NCBI RefSeq assembly: GCF_016213215.1
Contig: NZ_JACRAW010000107.1
Location: 62,001 to 126,000 of the forward strand
DNA length: 64,000 bases
DNA from: Bradyrhizobium sp.
GTDB lineage: Bacteria; Pseudomonadota; Alphaproteobacteria; Rhizobiales; Xanthobacteraceae
Reading direction: 5' to 3'
Positions 1-9,305 of the stretch are shown here, one piece after another (within the stretch, counting starts at the first letter, position 1; each line of letters opens with the position of its first letter). Below the pieces are notes generated by a model, which worked only from the letters and a program-made list of their open reading frames with translations, made no database searches and was not told where the DNA came from. The translations under genes and the position numbers were made by a program.

Positions 1-1207
1 TGGCCATGGCGGCGGTTCGGTGCGCGATCCGGTCGGCCCTCGCCCGCGCCAGCATCAGCTCGAACGCGCGGTCGAGGATCTGGTATTCACGCCGCGTCAC
101 TTCCTCTTCCTCCCAGAACAATTGCTGAAGGTCCTGGACCCACTCGAAGTAGCTGACGACCACGCCGCCGGAATTGCACAGGATATCCGGGATGACGAAG
201 ATCTCGTCCTTGCGCTTTTCCAGCACGAGATCGGCATCGGGCGTGGTCGGCCCGTTGGCGCCTTCCGCAAGGATCCGGCAGCGCAGGTGCTGGGCTATCT
301 TCGCATCGATCACGCGCTCCAGCGCCGCCGGCACCAGTACGTCGCATTTCAGCGTGAGAACCTGTGCCGGATCGAACTGCAGCTCGCTGGAAAATCCCTT
401 GATGCTGCCGTGGCTCGCCGCGTGACGCATCAAGGCCGGGACGTCGAGCCCGCGCGGATCGTGGAGTGCGCCGGTGTGATCGCTCACCGCGATCACCTTC
501 AGGCCGAAGCGATGCAATTCGAGCGCCGCATAGGAGCCGACATTGCCGAAGCCCTGAACGACGGCGGTCGCATTATTGGCATCGATGCGCAGCTCGTTCA
601 TCACCCTCCTGGCAAGATGGGCGACACCGCGGCCGGTCGCCTCGCGACGACCGAGCGTGCCGCCTGAGGACACGGGCTTGCCGGTGACGATCTCGGTCAC
701 CGTGCGGCCCTGATACATGGAGTAGGTATCCATGAACCAGGCCATGACCTGCTCGTTGGTGCCCATGTCCGGCGCCATCACGTCGATATGCGGTCCCACG
801 AAGGGGATCATCTCCTGCATGTATCGCCGTGACACCAACTCCAGCTCGTGCTTTGAGATCTTGGAAAGATCGACGTTGACCCCGCCCTTGGCGCCGCCGT
901 AAGGCAGGCCGACGAGCGCGCATTTCCAGCTCATCCAGATCGCCAGCGCCGCAATCTCTCCGATGTCGACGGTCGGTGAAAAGCGGGTGCCGCCCTTGGT
1001 CGGGCCGAGGGTGAGATGATGCTGCACTCGATAACCCTCGAATACCGCAACCGTGCCGTCGTCGCGGTGGATCGGACAGGAGATCGTGAGCGCGCGCTTT
1101 GGCAGCAGCAACCGGTCCCGCTCGTCCAGGGGAATGTCCAGGTGATCGCCGATGACGTTGAATTGCGTCCTCGCCATCTCGAATACCGGACCGGAATAGA
1201 CGGTCAT
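1..1207 (-). CDS. gdhA: Glu/Leu/Phe/Val dehydrogenase (glutamate dehydrogenase type), C-terminus cut by window edge
   Basis: This gene encodes an NAD(P)-dependent amino acid dehydrogenase that interconverts glutamate and 2-oxoglutarate plus ammonia in the cytoplasm. About 402 codons are visible and the family is usually about 420, so only a short C-terminal tail is missing. The N-terminal substrate domain has TLGPTKGGTRF and GLPYGGAKGGV, which carry the catalytic lysines. The Rossmann domain has VVQGFGNVGS. The start ATG (minus strand, base 1207) gives the usual MTVYSGPVFEMA opening. The gene is divergent from the sugar kinase at 1421, so the 213 bp between them should hold both promoters. 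Glutamate specificity is inferred; other branched-chain or aromatic substrates are possible within the family. Confidence 0.9.
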   Translation of the reverse strand, partial: MTVYSGPVFEMARTQFNVIGDHLDIPLDERDRLLLPKRALTISCPIHRDDGTVAVFEGYRVQHHLTLGPTKGGTRFSPTVDIGEIAALAIWMSWKCALVGLPYGGAKGGVNVDLSKISKHELELVSRRYMQEMIPFVGPHIDVMAPDMGTNEQVMAWFMDTYSMYQGRTVTEIVTGKPVSSGGTLGRREATGRGVAHLARRVMNELRIDANNATAVVQGFGNVGSYAALELHRFGLKVIAVSDHTGALHDPRGLDVPALMRHAASHGSIKGFSSELQFDPAQVLTLKCDVLVPAALERVIDAKIAQHLRCRILAEGANGPTTPDADLVLEKRKDEIFVIPDILCNSGGVVVSYFEWVQDLQQLFWEEEEVTRREYQILDRAFELMLARARADRIAHRTAAMA

Positions 1208-1420
1208 GCTTCCCCCTGCGATAGCCCCTGGGAACTTGAATGAAGGGGCGCTAACCGAACCGGGTATAACGATGTCTCGCTATGGTCGTATTCCGAAGGC
1301 ATAGTTATCTCAAGTACTTATCGCGCCATGCTGGCGCATATTTTCGGCGTTGATCCCGCAGAAGCGGTGCTAAGCTAAGGCGCCGGCCCGGACCACACAT
1401 CAGCGCACGACGGACCACTT

Positions 1421-2314
1421 ATGCAGGCTCTCTTCATCGGACAGACCTACATTGATGTCACATTCATCACCGACCACCTGCCGACCGGCGACGAAAAGCA
1501 TGTGGCTTCGGCCTACGCGGTCTCGTTCGGCGGCAACGCTGTAACCGCGGCGTTCTGCTGCGCCAAGCTCGGAATCATTCCGGATCTCATCGCCACCGTC
1601 GCCAATGACTGGCTCGGGCGGATGTTTCAGGACATGTGCGCGAAGTACGGAATCTCGCTGCATGGGCGCAAGGTGAATTCGTCCTCGCTGTCCTTCATCA
1701 TGCCGAAAGACGGCAAGCGCGCGATCGTGCGCTGCCGCGATGACGCGCATATCCACCCGTTCCCGATCCTGAATCTGGGCAATTGCCGCGCCCTGCATGT
1801 CGACGGCCACCAGCCGGATGCGGCGATCCATTACGCCAAGGTCTGCCGCGAAGCCGGAATCCTGACCTCGCTGGACGGCGGTGGCCTGCGCAGCAACACA
1901 CATGAGCTCTTGGAGTTCATCGACGTCGCCATCGTCGCCGAGCGGCTGTGCGAACAGATGGACCTGACGCCGGAAAAGATGCTGGATTATCTGAAGAGCC
2001 GCGGCTGCCGGATCGGCGGCGTCACAATGGGCGAGCGCGGCCTGCTCTGGTATGACGAGACCGGCGCCGTGCAGTCGCTGCCTGCACTGCCGATCCCGCC
2101 CGAGCGCGTGCTCGACACCAACGGCGCCGGCGACGTCTTTCACGGCGCCTACATCCATTCCTACCTTGCCACTCCCGGCAATAGCTGGCGCGAACATTTT
2201 GACTTCGCGCGCGCGGCTTCGACCTACAAGATACAACGTCTCGGCAACGAGGCCGGCCTGCCGTCGCTTGCGGACATCGAGAACGTCAGGCAGGAGTTCG
2301 AAATCAGAGTCTAG
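1421..2314 (+). CDS. PfkB-family carbohydrate kinase
   Basis: The 297-residue product is a cytoplasmic ATP-dependent sugar kinase of the ribokinase/PfkB superfamily. The N-terminal region has the SFGGNAVTAAFCCAKLG segment that matches the family's glycine-rich signature, and the C-terminal region has DTNGAGDVFHGAY, whose Asp is the catalytic base. It precedes a second PfkB kinase by 18 nt and the two are probably co-transcribed. The substrate is unknown: the sequence diverges clearly from its ribokinase-like neighbour, so the two probably phosphorylate different compounds. The ATG at 1421 is supported by the conserved MQALFIGQTYIDV strand but has only a weak purine stretch upstream. Confidence 0.88.
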   Translation: MQALFIGQTYIDVTFITDHLPTGDEKHVASAYAVSFGGNAVTAAFCCAKLGIIPDLIATVANDWLGRMFQDMCAKYGISLHGRKVNSSSLSFIMPKDGKRAIVRCRDDAHIHPFPILNLGNCRALHVDGHQPDAAIHYAKVCREAGILTSLDGGGLRSNTHELLEFIDVAIVAERLCEQMDLTPEKMLDYLKSRGCRIGGVTMGERGLLWYDETGAVQSLPALPIPPERVLDTNGAGDVFHGAYIHSYLATPGNSWREHFDFARAASTYKIQRLGNEAGLPSLADIENVRQEFEIRV

Positions 2315-2332
2315 CACTCGCGGGGATATCGC

Positions 2333-3256
2333 ATGGGTCGCGTCTACGTCGCCGGCAGCATCAACATGGATGTGGTGGCGACGGCCGAGCGCCATCCGAA
2401 CCCGGGCGAGACCGTCAAGGGAAAGGCGGTCCTGTACTTCCCCGGCGGCAAGGGCGCGAACCAGGCGGTCGCGGCGGTACGACTAGGCGCCACGACAACG
2501 CTGATCGGGCGGCTCGGCAAGGATACGGCCGGCAAGCAGCTGAAGGCCTTCCTCGTATCCCAGCGCATCGATCTCGGTTACGTCGTTGAAGCTTCCGAAG
2601 CACCTACCGGGACGGCGATCATCACCGTCGCTGGCGGCGAAAACACCATCGTCGTTATCCCCGGCGCGAATGAGGACCTCACCCCCGAGGATGTCAGCAT
2701 TGCCCCGCTCTTGAAGGGCGATGTCGCTGTCAGCCAGTTCGAGATTCCCCTGCCCGCGATCTCGTCGTTCTTCAAGCGCGCACGCATGGCCGGCGCGACG
2801 ACGCTGCTCAATCCGGCGCCCGCGATGAAGTTCAACCGGGAATTGCTCGACCTCGTCGATGTCCTCGTGCTCAACGAAACCGAGCTCGGGCTGCTCGCCG
2901 GCATCGACTTGAAAAGCGATGAAGCTGCGCACATAACGGAGACCGCCCGACGAATCCAGGCGAGCAAGGACCAGGTCATTTGCGTGACGCTTGGCAGGCG
3001 CGGCGTGCTCGCGATCGTCGGGGACGAGCCGCTGATCATTCCCGGCCGTATCGTGCCGGCCGTCGATAGCACGGGCGCGGGCGACTGCTTCGTCGGTGCG
3101 CTCGCGGCGCAATTGGCCGACGGCGCACCGTTTCGCGATGCGCTGTCCTTTGCCAACACCGCCGCGTCGATCTGCGTCCAGCGGATGGGCGCCGCCCCGT
3201 CGATGCCGACGGCCGAGGAAGTCGGCACGGCCCTCGCCGCGGCGCGCCAGACTTAA
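2333..3256 (+). CDS. rbsK: Ribokinase-type PfkB kinase
   Basis: The 307-residue protein looks like a ribokinase, which phosphorylates ribose (or a related sugar) at O5 so that it can enter the pentose phosphate pathway. It has the classic N-terminal VYVAGSINMDVVA and YFPGGKGANQAVAAVRLG signatures and the C-terminal DSTGAGDCFVGALAAQL nucleotide/anion-hole motif. The start ATG at 2333 follows a GGGGAT ribosome-binding stretch. It lies 18 nt after another PfkB kinase. No ribose transporter or ribose mutarotase is visible nearby, so the exact sugar is not certain. Its TAA stop shares a TTAA with the stop of the convergent flavoprotein gene. Confidence 0.85.
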   Translation: MGRVYVAGSINMDVVATAERHPNPGETVKGKAVLYFPGGKGANQAVAAVRLGATTTLIGRLGKDTAGKQLKAFLVSQRIDLGYVVEASEAPTGTAIITVAGGENTIVVIPGANEDLTPEDVSIAPLLKGDVAVSQFEIPLPAISSFFKRARMAGATTLLNPAPAMKFNRELLDLVDVLVLNETELGLLAGIDLKSDEAAHITETARRIQASKDQVICVTLGRRGVLAIVGDEPLIIPGRIVPAVDSTGAGDCFVGALAAQLADGAPFRDALSFANTAASICVQRMGAAPSMPTAEEVGTALAAARQT

Positions 3257-4473
3257 GCAAGCGCGCTTTTCAGGTCGAAGCTTTCGTCGCCCGCCTTCTC
3301 CGGGGCAAGCGAGCGATCCATGCCCAATAGCCGCCGACCGAACATATGGTCACCCGCCCGGTTGATCGACTCGATGCCGACGAGCTTCCCGGATCTGTAG
3401 CAGAACGCCGAGAACGACTTCCGCGCCGGATCGCCGCGAAGCACGACCTGATCATACCCGGTGGTGAGACCCGCGATCTGCAGCTTGTCGTCGCCCTGAT
3501 CGCTCCAGAACCAGGGCTGCCCGTCATAAGGCTTGTCGTCGCCGGTCAGGCGAGCGGCCACGCAGCGCGCCTGATCGGTTGCGTTCTGCACCGATTCAAG
3601 CCGCAGCGATCCACCAAAGCGCGGGCTCGCGAACAGCGCGCAGTCGCCGATCGCCGAAATGTTCGGATCGGCCGTCAAGAGATGCTGATCAACGATGATG
3701 CCCGACGCGACCGAGAGGCCCGCGTCGGCCGCGAGTTCAACATTGGGCAGCACGCCGACACCGACAACGATCAGGTCGGCCGGCAGGTGACGGCCATCGC
3801 TCAGGCTGACGCCGGTGACCTTGCCACCCTCGGCCTCGATGCTGGTCGCCTGCACGCCGAGATGAATACGGATGCCGGCCTCACGGTGACGTGCCTGGAA
3901 GTAATCGGAGACCTCCGCGGTCACCGCGCGCGCCATGACCCGCGAGGCGAGCTCGAGGACGTCGACTTCGAGTCCCTTGATCCGCGCCGTGGCGGCGAAT
4001 TCGAGTCCTATGAAGCCTGCGCCGATGATCACCGCTCGCTTCTTCGACGGAAGTGTTTTGCGGAGCGCCTCGCTTTCATCAAGAATCCGCAGGTAGCGAA
4101 CGTCGGGCAGATTGGCGTTGGGCAGATCGAGCAGGCGGTTGCGCGCGCCCAGGGCCAGGACCAGGTGGCCGTAATCAAGCGAAGCGCCGGAGGCGAGCAG
4201 CAGCCTGCGCTGCGGTCGATCGATCGACACGGCACGGCCCGAGATCAGCTCTATCTTCTGGTCGGCATAGAATTTTTCCGGCCGGAACGTCAGGCTCTCC
4301 GGACCGGCGTTACCCTTGATATAGGCCTTGGACAGCGGCGGCCGCTGATAGGGCAGATGCGCCTCGTCATTGATCAGGCAAATGCGCTCACCAAAGCCGA
4401 GCTGGCGCAAGGAGGCAGCGACCTGAAAGCCGGCATGCCCCGCGCCGATAATCACAACCGGACCATTCGTCAT
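3253..4473 (-). CDS. FAD/NAD(P)-dependent ferredoxin reductase-like flavoprotein
   Basis: The 406-residue enzyme resembles rhodocoxin/putidaredoxin-type reductases, which pass electrons from NAD(P)H through FAD to a small [2Fe-2S] ferredoxin. It has an N-terminal FAD-binding GAGHAGFQVAASLR motif, a central NAD-binding IIGAGFIGLEFAATAR motif, and a second FAD contact in TADPNISAIGDCALF. The C-terminal reductase domain runs from about residue 320. No ferredoxin or P450 partner lies within the window. The stop codon overlaps the rbsK stop by 4 bp, tail to tail. The actual electron acceptor cannot be told from the sequence. Confidence 0.85.
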   Translation of the reverse strand: MTNGPVVIIGAGHAGFQVAASLRQLGFGERICLINDEAHLPYQRPPLSKAYIKGNAGPESLTFRPEKFYADQKIELISGRAVSIDRPQRRLLLASGASLDYGHLVLALGARNRLLDLPNANLPDVRYLRILDESEALRKTLPSKKRAVIIGAGFIGLEFAATARIKGLEVDVLELASRVMARAVTAEVSDYFQARHREAGIRIHLGVQATSIEAEGGKVTGVSLSDGRHLPADLIVVGVGVLPNVELAADAGLSVASGIIVDQHLLTADPNISAIGDCALFASPRFGGSLRLESVQNATDQARCVAARLTGDDKPYDGQPWFWSDQGDDKLQIAGLTTGYDQVVLRGDPARKSFSAFCYRSGKLVGIESINRAGDHMFGRRLLGMDRSLAPEKAGDESFDLKSALA

Positions 4474-4746
4474 CGGAACAGCCCAACTACAAGGACACAG
4501 GAGTTACCCATGTCGTCTCCTCTTCTTGCCAGTTTTGGCTTGTTACCCTCGTCCATTGAGGAGGCGCAGTTTCGTCTCCGCGTCCTTGAAACGTAGGGAT
4601 CGCCATTTGACCTCATGGCTCCGAGCAACGCAAGAGCACGCCAGCAGGAAGATGAACGAGATCGGGCCCGGCATGTTCGCCGGGGATTGTCACAATTTGC
4701 CTTCTGCGATTTAGTGGCGGGATCACGCTTCAGCCGGGGTTTTCCA

Positions 4747-5544
4747 ATGTCTGCATCTGCACCCTCACTTCCCGACGATCCGGCCTTGCTCCGGATCGAG
4801 GGTCCGATCGCCACCATCACGCTCAATCGTCCTGCCGCCTTCAATTCGATCAATCTCGCGATCGCGCAGAAGCTCGAGCAGATTGCCGCCCGGATTGAAG
4901 CCTCCCCCGACATCAGGGTGCTGGTGATCGAAGGTGCGGGCCGCGCCTTCTGCGCCGGCGGCGATCTGCAGACCATCGGCGCCGCCGCCGAGGCCAACAC
5001 GGTCACGCCGGTGGTCGGCGAACTGCTTAAGCACTATCACGCATTCATCGAGAGTGTGCGACGGATGCCGAAGATCGTGCTGACGAGCGTGCACGGCTCT
5101 GCAGCCGGCGCCGGCATGGGCCTCGCCTTCGTCGCCGATCTCTGCATCGCCGCCGAGGATGCCCGCTTCACGCCCGCCTATGCCAAGATCGGCGTGTCCC
5201 CGGATGGCGGCAGCACAGTCGGCATCGTCGGCACGGTCGGAACACGGCGTGCCCTGCAGATATTCCTCGCCGAGGACGGCTTCACCGCGCAACAGGCCTA
5301 TGAATGGGGGTTGGTCGCCAAGGTGGTGCCCGCCACCGAATTGAAGGCGGCTACTCGGCAATTGGCCGAGCGGCTGGCGCAGAACCCACCGGCGGCGATT
5401 GCGGGCACCAAGTCGCTGGTTTATCAGGCCACCCTCACTCCGACCAGGCAACAGCTTGACGCCGAGGAGCACAAGATCATCACCGCCATGCACACCGACG
5501 ACTTCCGAGTGGCCGTGAAGAAGTTCATCAGCAAGGGAAAGTAG
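4747..5544 (+). CDS. Enoyl-CoA hydratase/isomerase family protein
   Basis: The 265-residue protein is a crotonase-fold enzyme acting on acyl-CoA thioesters. Oxyanion-hole segments are visible as GAGRAFCAGGDL and HGSAAGAGMGLAFVADLCIAA, and the acidic catalytic position falls in GVSPDGGST. The Asp there, rather than the Glu typical of FadB-type hydratases, is closer to the PaaG/isomerase branch. I chose ATG 4747 because the reading frame upstream of it (open from 4615) has no family similarity. It is flanked by a divergent reductase and a terminator, so it is probably a single-gene unit. The physiological acyl-CoA is unknown. Confidence 0.87.
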   Translation: MSASAPSLPDDPALLRIEGPIATITLNRPAAFNSINLAIAQKLEQIAARIEASPDIRVLVIEGAGRAFCAGGDLQTIGAAAEANTVTPVVGELLKHYHAFIESVRRMPKIVLTSVHGSAAGAGMGLAFVADLCIAAEDARFTPAYAKIGVSPDGGSTVGIVGTVGTRRALQIFLAEDGFTAQQAYEWGLVAKVVPATELKAATRQLAERLAQNPPAAIAGTKSLVYQATLTPTRQQLDAEEHKIITAMHTDDFRVAVKKFISKGK

Positions 5545-5566
5545 GCGGCCGTTATCCGAATTACAC

Positions 5567-5600
5567 GTGGCCGGCGAAAGCCGGCCACAGGCCTTTTGAT
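5567..5600 (+). terminator. Rho-independent terminator between convergent genes
   Basis: A perfect 9-bp stem (GTGGCCGGC / GCCGGCCAC) closed by a GAAA loop occupies 5567-5588 and is followed by AGGCCTTTTGATT. It lies 22 nt after the enoyl-CoA hydratase stop and just before the end of the convergent uronate dehydrogenase gene. The T-run favours use on the plus strand. Confidence 0.75.
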
Positions 5601-5612
5601 TGAAACGTCATT

Positions 5613-6443
5613 TCAGCGCGAACGACTACTCCAGTCGATGATCCTGTTTGTGTCGCCGCTGAACTCCGTGCTGCAGAACGTCCCGCCCTGGTAGTAATCG
5701 CCGACCGGATCAGGCGGCAGTCCCGCCTGTTCGGCCATCGCGTGCTCGCGGAAATGTTCGGCCCTGCCGGTCGGACGGTAGCCGAGATCGTAGGCGCGGT
5801 GGTTATCCCACCAGGCGCGCTCGTTATAGGACGCGCCGTAGAAGATCTCGAAGCGGATGTCGGGATGCTCAAGCCCGATGCGGCAGAGCTGAACCAAGTC
5901 CTCGGGCCTCAGCCAGATCGACAGCCGGCGGTGATCGATCGGCTTGTCGCCGAAATTGCCGATGCGCAGGCACGTCACCTTCATTCCGTGCTTGTCGGCA
6001 TAGAGCGCCCCTACCGCCTCGCCGAACACCTTGCTGACGCCATAGCGGCTGTCCGGCCGCGCGGTGACATCGGTGCCGATGCGGTGATGCCTGGGATAGA
6101 AGCCGACCGCATGGTTGGATGAGGCGAACACCACGCGCTTGACGCCCTTGCGGCGCGCGGCCTCGAACAGGTTGTAGCAGCCGATGATGTTGGACTGCAG
6201 GATATCGTCCCACGGGCCCTCGACCGAATAGCCGCCGAAATGCAGGATGCCGTCGACGCCCTCGCAGATCGCCTCGACCTGAGCCAGGTCCGAAAGCTCG
6301 GCCGCCTTGAACTTTTCGTGCGCGGCAAGATCGGCAGGCTCCCTGATGTCGCTGAGCAGCAGGTCCGGATAGAGCGGCGGCAGCAATTTGCGCAAGCTCG
6401 TGCCAATTCCCCCCGCGGCGCCCGTCATCATTATGCGTGGCAT
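5613..6443 (-). CDS. udh: Uronate dehydrogenase-like NAD-dependent SDR
   Basis: The 276-residue protein is an extended short-chain dehydrogenase closely resembling Agrobacterium-type uronate dehydrogenase, which oxidises galacturonate or glucuronate to the aldarolactone. The NAD motif TGAAGGIG is at residues 7-14. The segments DGILHFGGYSVEGPW, QSNIIGCYNLFEAAR and VFASSNHAVGFYPR match the Udh family, and YGVSKVFGE holds the catalytic Tyr-x-x-x-Lys. GASYNERAWWDN is also characteristic. It is divergent from an SMP-30 lactonase gene with 91 bp between starts. That pairing suggests lactone formation followed by hydrolysis, although the true substrate is inferred. Confidence 0.82.
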   Translation of the reverse strand: MPRIMMTGAAGGIGTSLRKLLPPLYPDLLLSDIREPADLAAHEKFKAAELSDLAQVEAICEGVDGILHFGGYSVEGPWDDILQSNIIGCYNLFEAARRKGVKRVVFASSNHAVGFYPRHHRIGTDVTARPDSRYGVSKVFGEAVGALYADKHGMKVTCLRIGNFGDKPIDHRRLSIWLRPEDLVQLCRIGLEHPDIRFEIFYGASYNERAWWDNHRAYDLGYRPTGRAEHFREHAMAEQAGLPPDPVGDYYQGGTFCSTEFSGDTNRIIDWSSRSR

Positions 6444-6534
6444 TTATTCCCTCGTGGTTCCGACTGATTTGCCGTCGTTGGTGGGTGATGGTAGCAGACT
6501 GGAAGCAGGGAAACGCAACAAACGAGGACTTCAC

Positions 6535-7503
6535 ATGTCCGATGCGACGTCGCATTCGGTGGGCTGGCGGCCGGCGAGCTATTATCCGGATCCCGCGATC
6601 AAGGCGCTCGATCCACGCTTCGAACGATACTGGCTGAAACTGTCGGCGGTGGAACGGCTGACCACCGGCTTGCGCTGGGCCGAAGGGCCGGTCTGGTTCG
6701 GCGACGGACGCTACCTGCTGTGCAGCGACATTCCCAACCAGCGCATCCTCAAATGGGAAGAGGAAACCGGCGCGGTCAGCATCTTTCGCAAGCCATCGAA
6801 CTTCGCCAACGGCAATACCCGCGACCGCCAGGGCCGGCTGATCACCTGCGAGCACGGCGGCCGCCGCGTTACGCGTACCGAATATGACGGCTCGATCACG
6901 GTGCTGATGGATTCCTTCGACGGCAAACGATTGAACTCGCCCAACGACGTCGTGGTGAAATCCGACGGTTCGATCTGGTTCACCGATCCGGTATTCGGCC
7001 TGCTCGGCAATTACGAAGGCTACAGGGCGGAATCCGAGATCGACGCCAACGTGTACCGGCTCGATCCGCAAGACGGCAAGGCGGCCATCGTCGCCGAGGG
7101 CGTCCTCGGGCCGAACGGACTGTGCTTCTCGCCCGACGAAAAGGTCCTCTACATCGTGGAATCCCGCGGCGTGCCGAACCGCAAGATCCTCGCCTATGAC
7201 GTTGCCGCCGGCGCAGGCAAGCTCACCAACAAGCGCGTCTTCATCGATGCCGGCCCCGGAACGCCCGACGGCATGCGCTGCGATATCGACGGCAATCTCT
7301 GGTGCGGCTGGGGCATGGGCGATCCCGAGCTCGACGGTGTGGTGGTGTTCGCCCCCGACGGCGTGATGATCGGCCGCATCGCCCTGCCCGAGCGCTGCGC
7401 CAATGTCTGCTTCGGCGGACTGAAGCGCAACCGGCTGTTCATGGCCGCGAGCCAGTCGATCTACGAGCTCTATGTGAACACGCAAGGCGCGCTCGGCGGA
7501 TAG
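6535..7503 (+). CDS. SMP-30/gluconolactonase-family lactone hydrolase
   Basis: This 322-residue six-bladed beta-propeller enzyme should hydrolyse a sugar lactone in a metal-dependent reaction. Family features include the metal-ligand Glu in LRWAEGPVWFGDGRYLLCSDI, the Asn/Asp in RLNSPNDVVVKSDGSIWFTDP, and the later PDGMRCDIDGNLW segment. ATG 6535 is preceded by ACGAGG and starts the conserved region; the in-frame extension back to 6388 overlaps the udh gene and its promoter. It is divergent from the uronate dehydrogenase, whose product would be a lactone, so a coupled oxidation/hydrolysis step is likely. A palindromic repeat follows its stop. Confidence 0.85.
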   Translation: MSDATSHSVGWRPASYYPDPAIKALDPRFERYWLKLSAVERLTTGLRWAEGPVWFGDGRYLLCSDIPNQRILKWEEETGAVSIFRKPSNFANGNTRDRQGRLITCEHGGRRVTRTEYDGSITVLMDSFDGKRLNSPNDVVVKSDGSIWFTDPVFGLLGNYEGYRAESEIDANVYRLDPQDGKAAIVAEGVLGPNGLCFSPDEKVLYIVESRGVPNRKILAYDVAAGAGKLTNKRVFIDAGPGTPDGMRCDIDGNLWCGWGMGDPELDGVVVFAPDGVMIGRIALPERCANVCFGGLKRNRLFMAASQSIYELYVNTQGALGG

Positions 7504-7516
7504 AACTCCAGCACGC

Positions 7517-7596
7517 CGTCATTGCGAGCGAAGCGAAGCAATCCAGCATGTTGCTACAAACTGGATTGCTTCGTCGCTATCGCTCCTCGCAATGAC
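7517..7596. repeat. Dispersed palindromic repeat, family A, copy 1
   Basis: An imperfect inverted repeat has arms beginning GTCATTGCGAG and ending CTCGCAATGAC, with inner arms of the type GAAGCAATCCAG / CTGGATTGCTTC. Two further copies occur at 15485-15572 and 30975-31064. It lies between the SMP-30 gene and the convergent aldehyde dehydrogenase and may act as a bidirectional terminator. Confidence 0.85.
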
Positions 7597-7618
7597 TATC
7601 GTAGACTCCAAACGCCGC

Positions 7619-9049
7619 TTACGCCGCGTTGTAGCCGGCGACCGCCTTGGCCTCGAGATATTCCTCGAGGCCATACTTGCCCCACTCGCGGCCGTTGCCG
7701 GACTGCTTGTAACCGCCGAACGGCGCGCCGCGCTCGTTCGGCAGGCCCTGCAGGTTGACGTTGCCGGCGCGGATCTGGCGCGCGACCTTGCGCGCATTCT
7801 CGACCGTGTCGGCCGAGACATAGCCCGCAAGACCGTAGGGCGTTTCGTTGGCGATACGGACCGCGTCCGTCTCGTCCTTGGCGCCAATGATGGTCAGCAC
7901 CGGCCCGAAGATCTCCTCGCGCGCGATCGTCATTTCGTTGGTGACGTCGGCGAAGATGGTCGGACGGACATAGAAGCCCTTGTTGACGCCTTCCGGCAGG
8001 CCAGGACCACCGGCCACCAGCGTCGCGCCCTCGTCGATGCCCTTCTTGATCAGCGCCTGGATCTTGTCCCACTGCACGCGGTTGACGACGGGACCGATGG
8101 TGGTGCCGTCGGCACGCGGATCGCCGGCCTTGGTCTTGTCGGCGACGCCCTTCGCGATCGCGGCCACTTCCTTCATCTTCGACAGCGGCACGATCATGCG
8201 CGACGGCGCGTTGCAGGACTGGCCGGAGTTGTTGAACATGTGCATCACGCCGCCGGTCACCGCCTTGGTCAGGTCGGCGCCGTCCAGGATGACGTTCGGC
8301 GACTTGCCGCCCAATTCCTGGCTGACGCGCTTCACGGTCGGGGCGGCGCGCTTGGCAACGTCAATGCCGGCGCGGGTCGAGCCGGTGAACGAGATCATGT
8401 CGATGTCCGGATGTTCGCTCATGGCGGCGCCGACCTCCGGACCGAGGCCGTTGATCAGGTTGAACACGCCCTTGGGCACGCCGGCTTCATGGAGGATTTC
8501 TGCGAAGATCAGCGCGCAGGTCGGCGTGAACTCCGAGGGCTTCAGGATCATGGTGCAGCCGGCGGCCAGCGCCGGTGCCACCTTGCAGGCGATCTGGTTC
8601 ATCGGCCAGTTCCAGGGCGTGATCATGCCGACGACGCCGACCGGCTCGCGCAGCACCACCGCCGTGCCGAGCGTCTCTTCGAAGGGATAGTTCTTCAGTA
8701 CCTCGAGGGTGGTCGCGAAGTGGCCGAGGCCGGCACCGGACTGCATCCTTTCGGCCATCGGCAGCGGCGCACCCATTTCGTCGGAAATGGCGGCGCCGAT
8801 CTCTTTCGAGCGGCCCTTGTAGATCTCGATGATCTTGGACAGGAGCGCGACACGCTCCTCGCGGGTGGTCTGGGAATAGGTCTCGAACGCGCGCTTCGCG
8901 GCCGCAACCGCCTTGTCGACGTCGGCCTTGGAGCCCAGGGCAACCTCGTACATCGCCTCTTCCGTCGCCGGGTTGACGACCGGCGTGGACTTCTTGACGA
9001 CCGGATCGACCCAGGCGCCGTCGATGTAGAATTGCATGCGATTGACCAT
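7619..9049 (-). CDS. NAD(P)-dependent aldehyde dehydrogenase
   Basis: The 476-residue protein oxidises an aldehyde to the corresponding acid. It has the family sequences TPWNWPMNQIACKVAPAL, KPSEFTPT, the Rossmann-type FTGSTRAGIDVAK, the catalytic Glu in SQELGGKSPNVI, and the catalytic Cys in NNSGQSCNAPSRM. EEIFGPVL near the C-terminus is also conserved. ATG 9049 is chosen because AAGAGG lies 6 nt before it; upstream reading-frame sequence has no family match and includes a repeat. Neighbouring udh, lactonase and FAH-family genes make a role at the end of an oxidative sugar-acid route plausible, but the substrate is not shown. Confidence 0.9.
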   Translation of the reverse strand: MVNRMQFYIDGAWVDPVVKKSTPVVNPATEEAMYEVALGSKADVDKAVAAAKRAFETYSQTTREERVALLSKIIEIYKGRSKEIGAAISDEMGAPLPMAERMQSGAGLGHFATTLEVLKNYPFEETLGTAVVLREPVGVVGMITPWNWPMNQIACKVAPALAAGCTMILKPSEFTPTCALIFAEILHEAGVPKGVFNLINGLGPEVGAAMSEHPDIDMISFTGSTRAGIDVAKRAAPTVKRVSQELGGKSPNVILDGADLTKAVTGGVMHMFNNSGQSCNAPSRMIVPLSKMKEVAAIAKGVADKTKAGDPRADGTTIGPVVNRVQWDKIQALIKKGIDEGATLVAGGPGLPEGVNKGFYVRPTIFADVTNEMTIAREEIFGPVLTIIGAKDETDAVRIANETPYGLAGYVSADTVENARKVARQIRAGNVNLQGLPNERGAPFGGYKQSGNGREWGKYGLEEYLEAKAVAGYNAA

Positions 9050-9201
9050 CGTTAACCTCTTCTTGGGAAAATGGAGGGGGCGTTTCGGCAGGCATCCTTG
9101 CACGAAAGCCCTGACAATTGAACCCGCCATATGCGGGACCAGCGTTGCGTGCAGACGCTGGATATATGAGCAGGCTCGCAGCGGTGGCAAGGCTCTCGCC
9201 A

Positions 9202-9294
9202 CCGTCATTCCGGGGCGCGCAACGCGCGAGCCCGGATCCATAACCACGATCGGGGGTATGGATTTCGCGACTTCGTCACGCCCCGGAATGACGG
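9202..9294. repeat. Palindromic repeat with perfect 16-bp ends
   Basis: The ends CCGTCATTCCGGGGCG (9202-9217) and CGCCCCGGAATGACGG (9279-9294) are exact inverted copies. The element is in the 256-bp gap between the AceE-like gene and the downstream aldehyde dehydrogenase, both leftward. It could fold into one long hairpin and attenuate read-through. Confidence 0.8.
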
Positions 9295-9305
9295 CATCAG
9301 AGGGC

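Noticed and set aside
4474..4746. Possible N-terminal extension of the enoyl-CoA hydratase from 4615
   Set aside because: The extra 44 residues have no crotonase similarity; ATG 4747 starts the conserved domain.
5869..7485. A 538-codon minus-strand frame covering udh and the SMP-30 gene
   Set aside because: It overlaps two genes with clear motifs in other frames and has no domain itself.
7592..9055. A 487-codon plus-strand frame opposite the aldehyde dehydrogenase
   Set aside because: Antisense shadow with compositional bias; the aldehyde dehydrogenase has all catalytic motifs.
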